Translations under genes and position numbers: made by a program | The notes under the pieces: generated by a model | Told to the model about the DNA's origin: nothing | Databases searched by the model: none | Seen by the model: only the letters and a program-made list of their open reading frames with translations | In this document: positions 1 to 9,623 of the stretch, in pieces | How positions within the stretch are numbered: the stretch's first letter is position 1 | How the letters are laid out: each line of letters begins with the position of its first letter | Assembly (NCBI RefSeq): GCF_009766085.1 | Contig: NZ_LMUF01000019.1 | Coordinates: forward strand, 1-64,000 | Reading direction: 5' to 3' | Origin: Burkholderia sp. S171 | GTDB taxonomy: Bacteria; Pseudomonadota; Gammaproteobacteria; Burkholderiales; Burkholderiaceae | Length of the DNA: 64,000 bases

Positions 1-559
1 AACCACGCTACCCTAAGTGTCCACAGCGTGCAGTTCCCATTCATAGGTGCCCCAAAAGCACGGTGCTCGCCAGAGCGGAGAATGTGTGAACCCCTCCTTC
101 TCGCGAATCCTGACATAGACACGCTTCGCCACCAGTGCTCTCGGGCAAGCACAATTGCCAAGGAACCCGCCCGGATCTACGCGTCTTTTCGGCTCAATTT
201 TTTGTTGGTCGGTTGTGTAGTCTCCGCTGCGATCTTCCTTGGCGACACGGCAGGGCACATTTACAACTTCGTCTCTTGGAGTTGGACGGTTATACCTCGG
301 TAAAAACCTCCCGCATTCTGCGGCCTCGTTTCGGGGTAGGTTAGCGAAGTGGTTCGTCCTACGTACGAATTCGGAAGGAGGTTTGCCGCGGATAGCGCGG
401 GATGAACCATGGGCAGGTTCAGTCACTGGTGGCGAAGCGCGTCAAAACCCGTGTTCGGAGAAGGAGGGTTTCACACATCCTCCGCTCTGGCGAGCACCGT
501 GCTTTTGGGGCACCTATGAATCAAAACTGCACGCTGTGGACACTTAGGGTAGTGCGGTT
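1..559. repeat. Imperfect inverted-repeat element with 137-bp arms
   Basis: The left arm (1-137) and the right arm (424-559) are reverse complements of each other with only scattered mismatches; the outermost 28 bases and the stretch around 41-80 are almost identical. The 286-bp centre encodes nothing I recognise. Open frames leaving the element on either strand end in the same peptide (GFTHxPLWRAPCFWGTYE), which is simply a consequence of the inverted repeat. No transposase is present. The structure fits a non-autonomous or dispersed repetitive element, but the left end touches the window edge, so it may continue further. The following 560-774 contains a TTTCTTTG / CAAAGAAA hairpin and a C-rich tract near 740-762, and no gene. 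Confidence 0.7.
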
Positions 560-774
560 AAAAGCGTTTTCTTTGCTTCGTTTCTTTGTCGCTTTGGACA
601 AAGAAATGACGGGCGCCACGCACAGTGGTTAACAGTGATAAAGAGAAAATCCGACTCTCGCAGACCACTAACACTGAAAGCACCAACCCGGCATGGACCC
701 AGAACCGCTAACGCCAAAACCTAGCCGCCGATCGACCCCACCCCCCCCGCCCCCGCCCCCGTCACGAGCGAAAA

Positions 775-2175
775 TCACTTGCGCCCCATATGCTCAAAAA
801 ACCTGACAGCACGGGCATCGTCGGTATGGGCAGTATTGATCCGCACCCACGCCGACACCTCGCCGTTGGGACGATAATAGCTCCCCGGCGCAAGCGTGAT
901 GCCAAACTTCAACGCATGATCGACGAGGACCATCGAGTCTTCTATACCCGGCACGCGCGCCCAAATGAAATTGCCGCCGCTAGGTTCATCGAAGACTTCC
1001 CAGCCGTTCTCCTCAAGACGCTGAACCGCCGTTGACAACGTGTCGTGAATGCGGCGCCGCAAGCGCTCAAGATACTTGCGGTACGTGCCCCGCTCAAGCA
1101 ACGCCGCCACGACACATTCGCTAAAACGCGAACCGCCCAGGCTCGTGAGCACCTTCACATCGACCAAATCCTTGATCAGGTCGCGCTTGGCCGCCAGATA
1201 ACCAATCCGCAACGACGACGACAACGTCTTCGACAACCCGCCCACGTAGATCACATGATCGAGCTGATCGAGCGATGCAAGACGTTGAGTCGGCGTTGCC
1301 TGGAAGTCTGCATAGATGTCATCTTCCACAATCATGAACTCGTGCTGCTGCGCGAGTTGCAGCAACTTGAACGCGACTTGCGGTGCGACGTTTGTCGCAG
1401 TCGGGTTATGAAAGACGGTATTGATGAAGAACAGTTTCGGCTTGATGGTCTTGAGAAGATGCTCGGCAACATCGACATCCGGTCCGCTAGCCAAACGCGG
1501 TACGCCGACAATCCTGACACCCTGAAGCTTTAGTAATCCGAATAGATTGTAGTACCCGGGATCTTCCACAAATACGGTATCGCCCGGCTTCAGCATGAAC
1601 CGGACAACGAGGTCGAGCGCCTGGCTCGCACCGCTCGTGACTATGACGTTCGAGATGTCCGCCTCAATGCCGACGATCGCGAGGCGCATCTGGATCTGAT
1701 GCCTCAGGTTCGCGTCGCCATGCGGCATGGCGTAGTCGATAACGCAACTCGGGTCCATCCGCATGACCTGGCGCACGGTCTGAGCGATGCCCTCGATGTC
1801 TCGCCACGCTTCGGGCACGAACCCGCTGCTCAGCTTCAAAGACTCACCGGGATAGTTGAACTGCTGCAGGATCTGATGCGACTCCTCCTCGGCAAGACGA
1901 GGGTCGGAACCGCCCGATGCGCCGCTCTCACCTCCCATGTGTTTTGCCACGTAGAAGCCCGAACCATGTTTCGGCACGATAAAACCCAGCGACGAAAGCC
2001 GGTCATACGCCTCGATAACCGGAAAGCGGCTGATCTGCTGGCTGGCCGCGAGTGCCCGGATCGACGGCAGCTTCACGCCAGCCAAAAGCTGCCGCGAGCG
2101 GATCAGACCCGAAATGCCGGTCACAAGCTGATCGGTCATGGGGACGCCATTTCGCGGATCGATGACTAGGTTCAT
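775..2175 (-). CDS. MocR/PdxR-type GntR regulator with aminotransferase domain
   Basis: The 466-residue protein has an N-terminal GntR winged helix (about residues 8-78) joined to a fold-type I aminotransferase domain (about 110-460). PLP-site features are visible: Lys316 in GGLSKTLSS, the VEDDIYADF aspartate near 285, and the FHNPTA asparagine near 257. Known MocR proteins bind PLP or a PLP adduct and control amine or vitamin B6 genes. It is divergent from the DUF2917 gene and the class V aminotransferase gene at 2705, which makes that enzyme a plausible target. The 147-bp gap between the divergent starts contains a perfect inverted repeat that could be its operator. The effector cannot be read from sequence. 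Start ATG at 2175. Confidence 0.9.
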   Translation of the reverse strand: MNLVIDPRNGVPMTDQLVTGISGLIRSRQLLAGVKLPSIRALAASQQISRFPVIEAYDRLSSLGFIVPKHGSGFYVAKHMGGESGASGGSDPRLAEEESHQILQQFNYPGESLKLSSGFVPEAWRDIEGIAQTVRQVMRMDPSCVIDYAMPHGDANLRHQIQMRLAIVGIEADISNVIVTSGASQALDLVVRFMLKPGDTVFVEDPGYYNLFGLLKLQGVRIVGVPRLASGPDVDVAEHLLKTIKPKLFFINTVFHNPTATNVAPQVAFKLLQLAQQHEFMIVEDDIYADFQATPTQRLASLDQLDHVIYVGGLSKTLSSSLRIGYLAAKRDLIKDLVDVKVLTSLGGSRFSECVVAALLERGTYRKYLERLRRRIHDTLSTAVQRLEENGWEVFDEPSGGNFIWARVPGIEDSMVLVDHALKFGITLAPGSYYRPNGEVSAWVRINTAHTDDARAVRFFEHMGRK

Positions 2176-2211
2176 TGCGAGAACTCGTGGAAGTGTGCAG
2201 GGAAAATCACT

Positions 2212-2233
2212 GAACAGTGCGGCACAACTGTTC
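2212..2233. promoter_or_regulatory. Inverted repeat, candidate MocR operator
   Basis: GAACAGT and ACTGTTC are perfect 7-bp arms separated by 8 bp, located 37 bp upstream of the MocR gene start and in the divergent promoter region. A further CTGTACA half-like copy follows at about 2238-2244. The position suits autoregulation. Assignment to the MocR protein is inferred from location only. Confidence 0.4.
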
Positions 2234-2321
2234 GCGACTGTACATTCCTAAGATTGGAGTTTAAATAAATAATGCAGTCAAGAGGCCGTCTCTCTGTGAG
2301 CGGCCGTGATGGGAGAGCGAC

Positions 2322-2630
2322 ATGCGTGAAATCCGGACCTTGGAGCAGGAACCCCATGATGCGCCAGCCTGCTGGCTCATCGATCGGCCTCATACCCTGA
2401 CGGTTTGCCGGGGTACGGTATGGCTGACCATTGAAGGCGAGTCCGAAGACTGGTGGCTGCGGGCGGGCGAAACGCTTGAGCTTGCGCCGCGTTCGAAGGT
2501 CTGGATCAGCGCATCCGAGCCGAATAGCCGTTTCGTTTTGGCCTCGGCACCGGTATTCTCACCCACTCGGCGATTCGCTTTCTACTGGTTGCCGATCCGT
2601 TTCGGCCAGCGCAGGACGCGGGCAATGTGA
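2322..2630 (+). CDS. DUF2917 family protein
   Basis: This 102-residue cytosolic protein resembles the DUF2917 family: a short cupin-like beta segment with an LTVCRGTVWLTIEG core and a WWLRAGE motif, followed by a basic C-terminal tail. The function of the family is unknown. It is the first gene after the divergent MocR promoter and is followed 74 bp later by the class V aminotransferase gene, so the two may be cotranscribed. No signal peptide or membrane segment is present. Burkholderiaceae often place such genes next to transcriptional regulators. Confidence 0.75.
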   Translation: MREIRTLEQEPHDAPACWLIDRPHTLTVCRGTVWLTIEGESEDWWLRAGETLELAPRSKVWISASEPNSRFVLASAPVFSPTRRFAFYWLPIRFGQRRTRAM

Positions 2631-2704
2631 ACGGGCCGCGGCCATGTTCGGTCAGACGGCCGGTCGCTTAGCCACCCAACAACGCCCTTATTAAACGAGT
2701 TTCG

Positions 2705-3943
2705 ATGAACGACCGACACACCTTCTCCGCAGAGTCCGGCACGCCGGATACGTTCAGCATCGCGTGTCCGACGGTCCTGCCGCTCTCTTCAATTCTTCCC
2801 GAAGAACCTCTGCTGATGATGGGCGCCGGCCCCGTACCGATTCCCGACGCCGTGGCGAAAGCCAACGGCGTCGTGATCAACCATCTTGGCTCGACCATGG
2901 CCGCAGTCATCGGTCAGGTCAAGGCGATGGCCCGGTATGTGTTCCAGACCGAATCGAAATGGGTAATGGGCGTGGCGGGACCGGGATCGGCGGCCATGGA
3001 AATGGCCATCACGAATCTCGCGTGGAAAGGCACGCGCGTGCTCTGCATCTGCAACGGCTTCTTCAGCGAGCGCATGGCGGAGATGGCGAGGCGAACCGGC
3101 GCTCAGGTGGAAACGCTGACCGTGGTTGATGGTACCGCCGCGGACACGCAGCAAGCGGCACAAGCGATTGAACGGTTTCGCCCGGAGATCGTGACGATCG
3201 TGCATGGCGAGACATCGAATACCGTCTGGAATCGCAGCCTCGAATCGATCGCCTCGGTCGCCCGTGACGCGGGCGCGCTGATGATTGTCGACGCGGTCTG
3301 CACGCTGAGCACCATGCCGCTGCCGATGGACGCATGGGGTATCGACGCGGTGATTACCGGAGGCCAGAAAGGGCTGTCGTCCATTCCCGGGGTCTCACTG
3401 CTCGCGTTCTCCGAAACGGCGTGGCAACGCATCATGACGCGTCCTGTGCCCCCGACGCACTGGTGCCTCGACGCGGCGCTGGCAACGAACTTCTGGCATA
3501 ACGCGTCCTACCATTACACGGCGCCGGTGTCGGGCGTGCTCGCGCTCCACGAAGCGCTGCGACTGGTGTGCGCGGAGACGCTCGAGCGCCGGTTCGCGCG
3601 TCATCAGCGCTGTTCGAACGCGCTGCAAGCGGGCGTTGAAGCGCTTGCCCTGAAGCTCCATGTGCCGAAGCCGAGCCGGTTAAATTCGGTCGTGGGGATT
3701 GCGTTGCCTCAAGGCATCAGCGGTTCAGATGTCTGCGCCCATATCTCGCGCCATCATCATGTCGAGATTGCGGGCTCGTTCGGTGCGCCGATCGTACGGA
3801 TCGGTCAGATGGGCGAGCAATGCCGCGAGCATCATCTCTTCAGGACCATCCATGCGCTCGGCCGGACGATGATCGATCTCGGCGTGCCGGTGGATCTTCC
3901 CGCGGGCGTGGCGGCGCTGGAGCGGTCGTTATCGGCGGCTTGA
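2705..3943 (+). CDS. Class V aminotransferase (alanine/serine-glyoxylate type)
   Basis: The 412-residue PLP enzyme belongs to the fold-type I class V family that includes alanine-glyoxylate, serine-glyoxylate and ureidoglycine-glyoxylate aminotransferases. Visible features are the GAGPVPIPDAV start of the core domain (about residue 40), the IVDAV aspartate (Asp196) that holds the pyridine nitrogen, and Lys222 in GGQKGLSS, the Schiff-base lysine. About 30 residues precede the core domain. The substrate is not clear from sequence. Divergent MocR regulation and the polyamine-type ABC importer next door suggest an amino donor brought in by that transporter, but this is inference. Its end converges with the permease gene 21 bp away. 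Confidence 0.85.
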   Translation: MNDRHTFSAESGTPDTFSIACPTVLPLSSILPEEPLLMMGAGPVPIPDAVAKANGVVINHLGSTMAAVIGQVKAMARYVFQTESKWVMGVAGPGSAAMEMAITNLAWKGTRVLCICNGFFSERMAEMARRTGAQVETLTVVDGTAADTQQAAQAIERFRPEIVTIVHGETSNTVWNRSLESIASVARDAGALMIVDAVCTLSTMPLPMDAWGIDAVITGGQKGLSSIPGVSLLAFSETAWQRIMTRPVPPTHWCLDAALATNFWHNASYHYTAPVSGVLALHEALRLVCAETLERRFARHQRCSNALQAGVEALALKLHVPKPSRLNSVVGIALPQGISGSDVCAHISRHHHVEIAGSFGAPIVRIGQMGEQCREHHLFRTIHALGRTMIDLGVPVDLPAGVAALERSLSAA

Positions 3944-3964
3944 TCTGCGAGGGTGCTTCGACAG

Positions 3965-4876
3965 TCAACCTGCAAGCGCTCTTGAACGTCGCCGGCTTAG
4001 CCACTGCACCGTCAGCAGTCCCACCACCATCACCGTCAGCGACAGCATCGTGGTCATCGTGCCGAGCGCATAGATCACGGGCGTGGTGACGGACGTCGTG
4101 AGCCCCTGTAGCTCCAGCGGCAGCGTGTTCTGGTCGCCGATCGCCTGCGACGTGCGCGCGATCTCGTCCCACGACAGCGTGAAGCCGAACATCCCCACAC
4201 CGATCACCGATGGCCCGATGATCGGCAACACCACGTGGCGAAAACTTTGCCATGGCGACGCGCCAAGGTCGCGAGCCGCCTCTTCATACGCGGGGTTGAA
4301 GCGGTTGAAAACAGCAAACATCACAAGCAGCCCGAAGGGCAGCGTCCACGTCAAATGCGCGCCGAGCGCCGAGGTATAAAGACCCATCGACGTGGTGTAG
4401 TTGTCGACGAATGATTGGTATCCCCACGCGCCGGCTAGATACTTTACGCCGTTGTCCAGCAGCCGGAACGTCAACCCGATTCCGAGCGATACGATGATCG
4501 AGGGCATGATCAGGCTCGCGACGGACACGTAGAACACGGCCGTATCGCCGCGAAAGCGCTTGCGAAACGCGAGGCCGGCTGCGACCGAAAACAGCACCGT
4601 CAACACCGTGACGACTGCAGCAAGACGCACCGAGCGTCCGAACGCGGCCCAGATATCGATGTCGCCCACGCCTTGGCGCAACACCGCGAACCAGTGCAAC
4701 GAAACACCGCGCATGGGGAACGTGAGGCCGCCTTCCGGCCCCTGGAACGACAGGATAAAGATCGTGATAACGGGTCCGTAGAGAAACAATACGAACAGCC
4801 CGAACACGAGCGCGAGCCAGTAGAAACTGGCGGGGCGCCGCTCGCGGTGCTTCAAGTTCAAACCAGTCGCAGCCAT
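3965..4876 (-). CDS. ABC transporter permease, PotC-like
   Basis: The 303-residue inner-membrane protein has about six hydrophobic helices and the permease EAA loop (EEAARDLGASPWQSF, about residues 205-220), which docks on the ATPase. It belongs to the spermidine/putrescine (PotC) branch of binding-protein-dependent permeases. The gene starts 1 bp after the end of the partner permease gene and is last in a four-gene operon of ATPase, binding protein, PotB-like and PotC-like subunits. The transported compound is probably a small amine or organic compound, but this family also carries other substrates. Confidence 0.9.
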   Translation of the reverse strand: MAATGLNLKHRERRPASFYWLALVFGLFVLFLYGPVITIFILSFQGPEGGLTFPMRGVSLHWFAVLRQGVGDIDIWAAFGRSVRLAAVVTVLTVLFSVAAGLAFRKRFRGDTAVFYVSVASLIMPSIIVSLGIGLTFRLLDNGVKYLAGAWGYQSFVDNYTTSMGLYTSALGAHLTWTLPFGLLVMFAVFNRFNPAYEEAARDLGASPWQSFRHVVLPIIGPSVIGVGMFGFTLSWDEIARTSQAIGDQNTLPLELQGLTTSVTTPVIYALGTMTTMLSLTVMVVGLLTVQWLSRRRSRALAG

Positions 4877-4877
4877 G

Positions 4878-5792
4878 TCAAAGCTCCTTGCGGATATCGA
4901 CTACACGCGTGAGAGCCCAGACAATCATCAGCACGACGGCCAGCAGGATGATCGCGTTGGCTGCAGCAGCGGGGAACTGAAGATAGCCGGTCTGCACCTG
5001 AATAATTTTTCCGACCGACGCAATCTGCTGTCCGCCCATCACGCCGACCGTCAGGAAATCGCCCATGACGATGGTGATCACGAAGATCGAGCCGATCACA
5101 ATCCCCGTCTTCGACAACGGCAACACGACTTCGCGGATCACTTGCCAACCGCTCGCGCCCGCGTCGCGCGCGGCTTCGAGCAACGACCGGTCGATGCGCA
5201 TCATGGCGTTGAAGATCGGTACGATCATGAAGAACGTATAGAGATGCACAAAGGCGAGCACGACCGAAAAGTTCGAATAGAGCAGCCAGTCAAGCGGCTT
5301 GTCGATCATGTGCGATGACAGCAGCGCCTGGTTGACAAGCCCGTTGCGGCCGAGCAGCGGTATCCACGAGATCATCCGGATCACGTTCGACGTCCAGAAT
5401 GGAATCGTGCAGACGAGGAACAAGACCGTCTGCATACCTGATGAACGGACGTGAAACGAAAGGAAGTACGCGATCGTAAAACCGATCACCAGTGTCACCG
5501 CCCAGACGATTGCGCAGAACTTGATCGTCGACCAGTAGGTCTTGAAGGTCACGCAAACATCGGTCATCGAAGAACAGCCGTCGAAGATCGCCGCGTAGTT
5601 CTTTAACGTAAACGCCGGGATGATCTGGTATTCGTTGAAGTCCCAGAAACTCACGATCAGCGTGATAACCAGCGGCACGATAAAGAACAGGACGAAGGTC
5701 AGCGTAAGCGGCGTCGCCTGCAGCCATGCGGCCGCACGCCGGTGCTTGACGTTCGCCTCCAACGGTTGGATGGGAAGCTCGATCGATGCCAT
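4878..5792 (-). CDS. ABC transporter permease, PotB-like
   Basis: The 304-residue inner-membrane permease pairs with the PotC-like protein. A cytoplasmic N-terminus of about 25 residues precedes the first helix. The EAA loop reads LEAARDAGASGWQVI (about residues 210-225). A loop containing two cysteines (around residues 73-80) follows the first helix on the periplasmic side, which is slightly unusual. The gene lies 82 bp downstream of the binding-protein gene and abuts the PotC-like gene, so the heterodimer is probably translated from a single mRNA. Confidence 0.9.
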   Translation of the reverse strand: MASIELPIQPLEANVKHRRAAAWLQATPLTLTFVLFFIVPLVITLIVSFWDFNEYQIIPAFTLKNYAAIFDGCSSMTDVCVTFKTYWSTIKFCAIVWAVTLVIGFTIAYFLSFHVRSSGMQTVLFLVCTIPFWTSNVIRMISWIPLLGRNGLVNQALLSSHMIDKPLDWLLYSNFSVVLAFVHLYTFFMIVPIFNAMMRIDRSLLEAARDAGASGWQVIREVVLPLSKTGIVIGSIFVITIVMGDFLTVGVMGGQQIASVGKIIQVQTGYLQFPAAAANAIILLAVVLMIVWALTRVVDIRKEL

Positions 5793-5874
5793 CGCGAATT
5801 ACCTATTGGATAAACAGAGGCGGCCGGCGCGCATCAACAAACGCCGGCCTTGCGCTAAATCACACTAAGCCACA

Positions 5875-7209
5875 TTAAGCCGCGATGAACTCGTTCCACT
5901 TCTGGACCATGTAGATGTTCTCGTCCATCACCGCGTTCCAGCACGCGATCGCCCCCATGCGCTGGTTGTACGAACCGCCGTCGCGCACCGTGCCGACTTT
6001 TTCGAGCAACTGGCCGTCGGGCGCCTTGATGTCCTGGGCGGCCGGCTTGCCTTCAATCCAGTAGTCCCATTCATACGGCTGCATATGGGTCTTGGCGGTC
6101 TCGAGCACGCCCGCGTAATAGCCCTGCCGCATGAGGTAAGCACCGGCCCAGCCGTCCTGGAACCAGTTGATGAATTCATAAGCAGCATCGAGCTTTCGGC
6201 CCTGCAACGAACGCGGCAGTCCGAAGCCCGACGCCCACGAGCGATACCCCTCCTTCAGCGGCTGGAACTTGCACGCAATGCCCATCGTGCGGACCTTCGT
6301 GACGGCGGGCGACCACATCGACTGGATCACTACTTCTCCGGACGCCATCAGGTTCACGCTCTCATTGAAGTCCTTCCAGAACGCACGGAACTGCCCGGCA
6401 CGCTTCGCTTCGATCAGGATCTTGATAGTCTGGTCGATCTCGGCCTTGGTCATATTGCCCTTGTCGCCATACTTGACATGACCCATTGCCTCGATCGCCA
6501 TGGCGGAATCCATGATACCGATTGCCGGAATGTTCAGGAGTGCGGCACGTCCCTTGAATTCAGGGTTAAGCAACTCGGCCCAGCTAGTAATCGGGCGCTT
6601 GATCAGGTCAGGACGGATGCCAAGCGTATCCGCATTGTAGGTGGTCGGGATCAGCGTCATCCATTCGGTGGGCGTCGCGGAAAACTCAGTCGAGTGCGCG
6701 CCCGTCAGGAACATCACCTTCTTGGGGGCCGTGCCCTGGTCGCCGATTTTCTTGCCGTCGACCTCGCCTCGCGTGAGCACCGGCGTGATCTTGTCGGCGA
6801 GCTTGATCTTCCTTGCGTCCATGCCGGCCAGCGTGCCGGCGGGGATCAGCTTCTTCAGCGAGAAGTACTCGGTGTCGACAATATCGAATGAATTCGGCTG
6901 CGTGATGATGCGCTTGGCGACGTCGTCGGTGGTCACCGGGATGTACTGGATCTGGATGCCGGTATCTTCCTGGAATTTCTTGGCGATATCCGAACTCTGA
7001 TTCACCGCCGTGCCCAGGTAGCGAAGCGTGATCTTTTCCTGCGCGTGCACGTACGGAAACCCGGAGATACCCACCGCGGCTACCGCGCCCTTGAGCAGGG
7101 TACGGCGTGACATGCCCTTGCCCGTGACGAGATCAGATTCGGTCGCGGCGGCGCTCGCCGGCGTCTCGCTCGTGCTGGGATCGGACGGGTGTTCGTAACG
7201 CTCGGTCAT
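5875..7209 (-). CDS. Periplasmic solute-binding protein, PotD-like, Tat-exported
   Basis: The protein is 444 residues from the chosen ATG, which has a GGGAG ribosome site 8 bases upstream; an in-frame ATG at 7248 has no such site. The N-terminus is long and polar and ends in a twin-arginine signal (SRRTLLKGAVAAVG, about residues 33-46), so export as a folded protein is expected. The mature part, starting near QEKITLRYLG, resembles family 1 extracellular binding proteins of the polyamine type. The gene sits between the ATPase and permease genes. The long pre-signal region is a known feature of some beta-proteobacterial Tat substrates. Ligand unknown. Confidence 0.88.
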   Translation of the reverse strand: MTERYEHPSDPSTSETPASAAATESDLVTGKGMSRRTLLKGAVAAVGISGFPYVHAQEKITLRYLGTAVNQSSDIAKKFQEDTGIQIQYIPVTTDDVAKRIITQPNSFDIVDTEYFSLKKLIPAGTLAGMDARKIKLADKITPVLTRGEVDGKKIGDQGTAPKKVMFLTGAHSTEFSATPTEWMTLIPTTYNADTLGIRPDLIKRPITSWAELLNPEFKGRAALLNIPAIGIMDSAMAIEAMGHVKYGDKGNMTKAEIDQTIKILIEAKRAGQFRAFWKDFNESVNLMASGEVVIQSMWSPAVTKVRTMGIACKFQPLKEGYRSWASGFGLPRSLQGRKLDAAYEFINWFQDGWAGAYLMRQGYYAGVLETAKTHMQPYEWDYWIEGKPAAQDIKAPDGQLLEKVGTVRDGGSYNQRMGAIACWNAVMDENIYMVQKWNEFIAA

Positions 7210-7263
7210 TGCAATATCTCCCTCGGTTGAAATTGTCGTTTGGTGCAACGGATAAGCGGTCTC

Positions 7264-8322
7264 TTATGCCGCCAATGCATGGGCGTCCTGCTCGTTCCAC
7301 CAGACCACGACACGCGCATCGGGTCCCAGGCGCTGCTGGTCGTATTCGTTATCGGGGAGCAGTGAAACAAGATCGGGTGAACCGTCGATCGGGGCGAGCG
7401 TCATGCGCAAATGAGTGCCCTGATATTCGGTTTCGCGGACCGTGCACGGTATCCCGCCAATCCTGCTGAAGCCGCTTTCGCTCGCAGGTGATTGGACCGG
7501 CGTGAAACCATGCGGCGCAATTCGCAAATGATCGGCGCGTACGGTAAACGCGCGGCCGTTCGCATCAAGCACGTTATGTCCGCCAAGGAAACGCGCGACG
7601 AATTCCGTGCGCGGCCGGTTGAAGACTTCGTGCGGCGAGCCGCTTTGCTCAATGCGTCCGTGACTCATGACAACGACCATATCCGCAAGCGCCAGCGCCT
7701 CTTCCTGCGAGTGCGTAACGTGTACGAACGTGATGCCCAGTTCCTTCTGCCAGCGCTTGAGTTCGGCTCGCATCTGCACACGGAGGAACGGATCGAGTGC
7801 GGACAAGGGTTCATCGAGCAACAGGCAGCGTGGCTCATTAAGCAGCGCGCGGGCGAGTGCAACACGCTGCTGCTGGCCGCCCGATAGTTGCGACGGCTTG
7901 CGTTCGGCATAGGCGCTCATCGCGACAAGTTCCAGCAGCTCACCCGCCCGCTTGCGGCGTGCGTCCTTGGCGACGCCGCGCATCTTCAGGCTGAATGCGA
8001 CGTTGTCGAGCGCGGACAGATGCGGGAATAGCGCATAACTCTGGAAGACCATCGCGGTGCCGCGCGTGGCGGGTTGCGCGCGCGTGACGTTGCGCTGGCC
8101 GATAAGGATGTCGCCGTCGCTGATCGACTCGTGGCCGGCGATCATTCGCAATGTGGATGTCTTGCCGCAGCCCGACGGCCCGAGCAGGCAGCAGTACTGG
8201 CCGCCGGGAATCCGCAGGTCGATCGAATCGACGGCGAGCGAATCGCCATATTGCTTCGATACATGCACCAGTTCGATATCGGCGGGCTCGGTTTTAAGCA
8301 CGGCGGAAGTGGACGGACTCAT
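7264..8322 (-). CDS. ABC transporter ATPase, PotA-like
   Basis: The 352-residue ATPase has a Walker A motif (GPSGCGKTS, about residue 48), the signature LSGGQQQR, Walker B CLLLDEP and a C-terminal TOBE-like regulatory domain (about 240-350). It energises the importer encoded downstream. I chose the ATG at 8322, which places the first beta strand (IELVHVSKQYG) near the start; a longer frame to 8427 adds a cysteine-rich stretch unlike the family. It is the first gene of the operon and is divergent from the deacetylase gene across a 314-bp regulatory region. Confidence 0.9.
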   Translation of the reverse strand: MSPSTSAVLKTEPADIELVHVSKQYGDSLAVDSIDLRIPGGQYCCLLGPSGCGKTSTLRMIAGHESISDGDILIGQRNVTRAQPATRGTAMVFQSYALFPHLSALDNVAFSLKMRGVAKDARRKRAGELLELVAMSAYAERKPSQLSGGQQQRVALARALLNEPRCLLLDEPLSALDPFLRVQMRAELKRWQKELGITFVHVTHSQEEALALADMVVVMSHGRIEQSGSPHEVFNRPRTEFVARFLGGHNVLDANGRAFTVRADHLRIAPHGFTPVQSPASESGFSRIGGIPCTVRETEYQGTHLRMTLAPIDGSPDLVSLLPDNEYDQQRLGPDARVVVWWNEQDAHALAA

Positions 8323-8490
8323 GGGTACGAACTCATGCAGGGCGTTTCCTCGATAAGAGCGCAGCAAGCAGCAAACGAAGACGGGAGCAAGGTGTCTGCA
8401 AGGCGATGAATGCAAGACATATGCCACTTTGTTTGCATATCGATAACTTTATTGCGAACCATCGAATCTATTGAACGTCGACGATATGGC

Positions 8491-8505
8491 GTGTAAATTG
8501 CACAC
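8491..8505. promoter_or_regulatory. Inverted repeat, candidate GntR operator
   Basis: GTGTAAATTGCACAC has GTGT/ACAC arms and lies between the divergent ABC importer and deacetylase operons. GntR regulators of the FadR/FCD class bind short palindromes with GT and AC half-sites, and such a regulator is encoded at 9620. The rest of 8323-8636 is AT-richer DNA with no gene. Assignment to this regulator is inference. Confidence 0.4.
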
Positions 8506-8636
8506 AATCCTAAACCTGACTGTTGGCGATCAAACCCGCCATTCCGCACAATCGCAGTGCGCCGCCGGTCCGTCGCGGGGCGCGATCCCCAAAAAGGGTC
8601 AGGCGCGGCACGTTTGTCACTCAAGGCTTTTTGCAC

Positions 8637-9623
8637 ATGGATACCATCCGCCACGCTCGCGCGTCGCTCGATCCGGCGTTCGGCCCGCTCGCCACGCATG
8701 GCCGTTTTCCGTACCGCCCAATCACCGACACCGACGCGTTTCGTTGGCCGGGCGACACCGGCCTCGCCGTCTATCTCGGCTTCAACATCGAACATTTTGC
8801 GTTCGGTGAGGGCCTTGGCGCGGCCCTCGGCCCGATCTCGCCGCAGCCCGACGTGCTCAATTACAGCTGGCGCGAATACGGCAACCGCGTCGGCGTCTGG
8901 CGCTGTATCGAGCTCTTCGATCAACTCGACCTGCCGTCGGGCACGCTGATCAATACATCGCTGTATGACCACTGCCCGGAGGTCATCGACGCCTGCCTCG
9001 CACGCGGCGACGAACTGATCGCACACGGCCATACGAACGCGCAGCGCCAGAGCGACCTGGACGAAACCAGCGAACGCGCGTTGTTGCTGCACTGCCGCGA
9101 ACGCATCACCGCGCACGCCGGCACGCCGCCTTCGGGCTGGCTCTCGCCATGGATCTCCGAGTCCCGCGTCACGCCCGACCTGCTCGCGGAAACCGGCTAC
9201 GGCTACACGCTCAACTGGTGCCACGACGACCGCCCGGTGCGCATGGCGACACGCTCGGGCTCGTTGTGGTCCATCCCCTACCCGCAAGAACTCAACGACT
9301 TGCCGATGATGGTCGGCCGTCATCTCGACGCGCGCGACTTCGCCGACATGATCATCGACCAGTTCGACGAAATGCTCGAACAGGCGAACCACAGCCGCCA
9401 TCCGCAGGCGCTCGTGATGGGCATCGCGCTGCATCCCTATCTCGTCGGACAGCCCTACCGGCTGCGCCATTTACGTCGTGCCCTGCAGCACATTGCCGCC
9501 GCCCGCGCGAACGGCGACGTGTGGATGACGACACCCGGCGCAATCGCCCGGCATATGGACGAGATAGAGCGTCCAGGACTTGTCGGTATGCCGCGGCAGA
9601 CCCACCCTCCAGCAGAAAAATGA
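8637..9623 (+). CDS. Polysaccharide deacetylase family hydrolase (PuuE-like)
   Basis: The 328-residue protein belongs to the carbohydrate esterase 4 / NodB fold in the branch that contains the allantoinase-like PuuE proteins. Visible are the FNIEHF strand near residue 45, the metal-site GDELIAHGHTNAQ motif (about 125-137) and the SGWLSPW segment (about 168). There is no signal peptide, so it acts in the cytosol, probably on a C-N bond of a small molecule rather than on cell-wall sugar. The next gene overlaps its stop by an ATGA, so the two are translationally coupled. The ATG at 8637 gives the family-like N-terminus. Confidence 0.82.
   Translation: MDTIRHARASLDPAFGPLATHGRFPYRPITDTDAFRWPGDTGLAVYLGFNIEHFAFGEGLGAALGPISPQPDVLNYSWREYGNRVGVWRCIELFDQLDLPSGTLINTSLYDHCPEVIDACLARGDELIAHGHTNAQRQSDLDETSERALLLHCRERITAHAGTPPSGWLSPWISESRVTPDLLAETGYGYTLNWCHDDRPVRMATRSGSLWSIPYPQELNDLPMMVGRHLDARDFADMIIDQFDEMLEQANHSRHPQALVMGIALHPYLVGQPYRLRHLRRALQHIAAARANGDVWMTTPGAIARHMDEIERPGLVGMPRQTHPPAEK

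Noticed and set aside
13..547. Two frames on opposite strands encoding similar C-terminal peptides
   Set aside because: The likeness is produced by the inverted repeat itself; neither has a ribosome-binding site or a known family.
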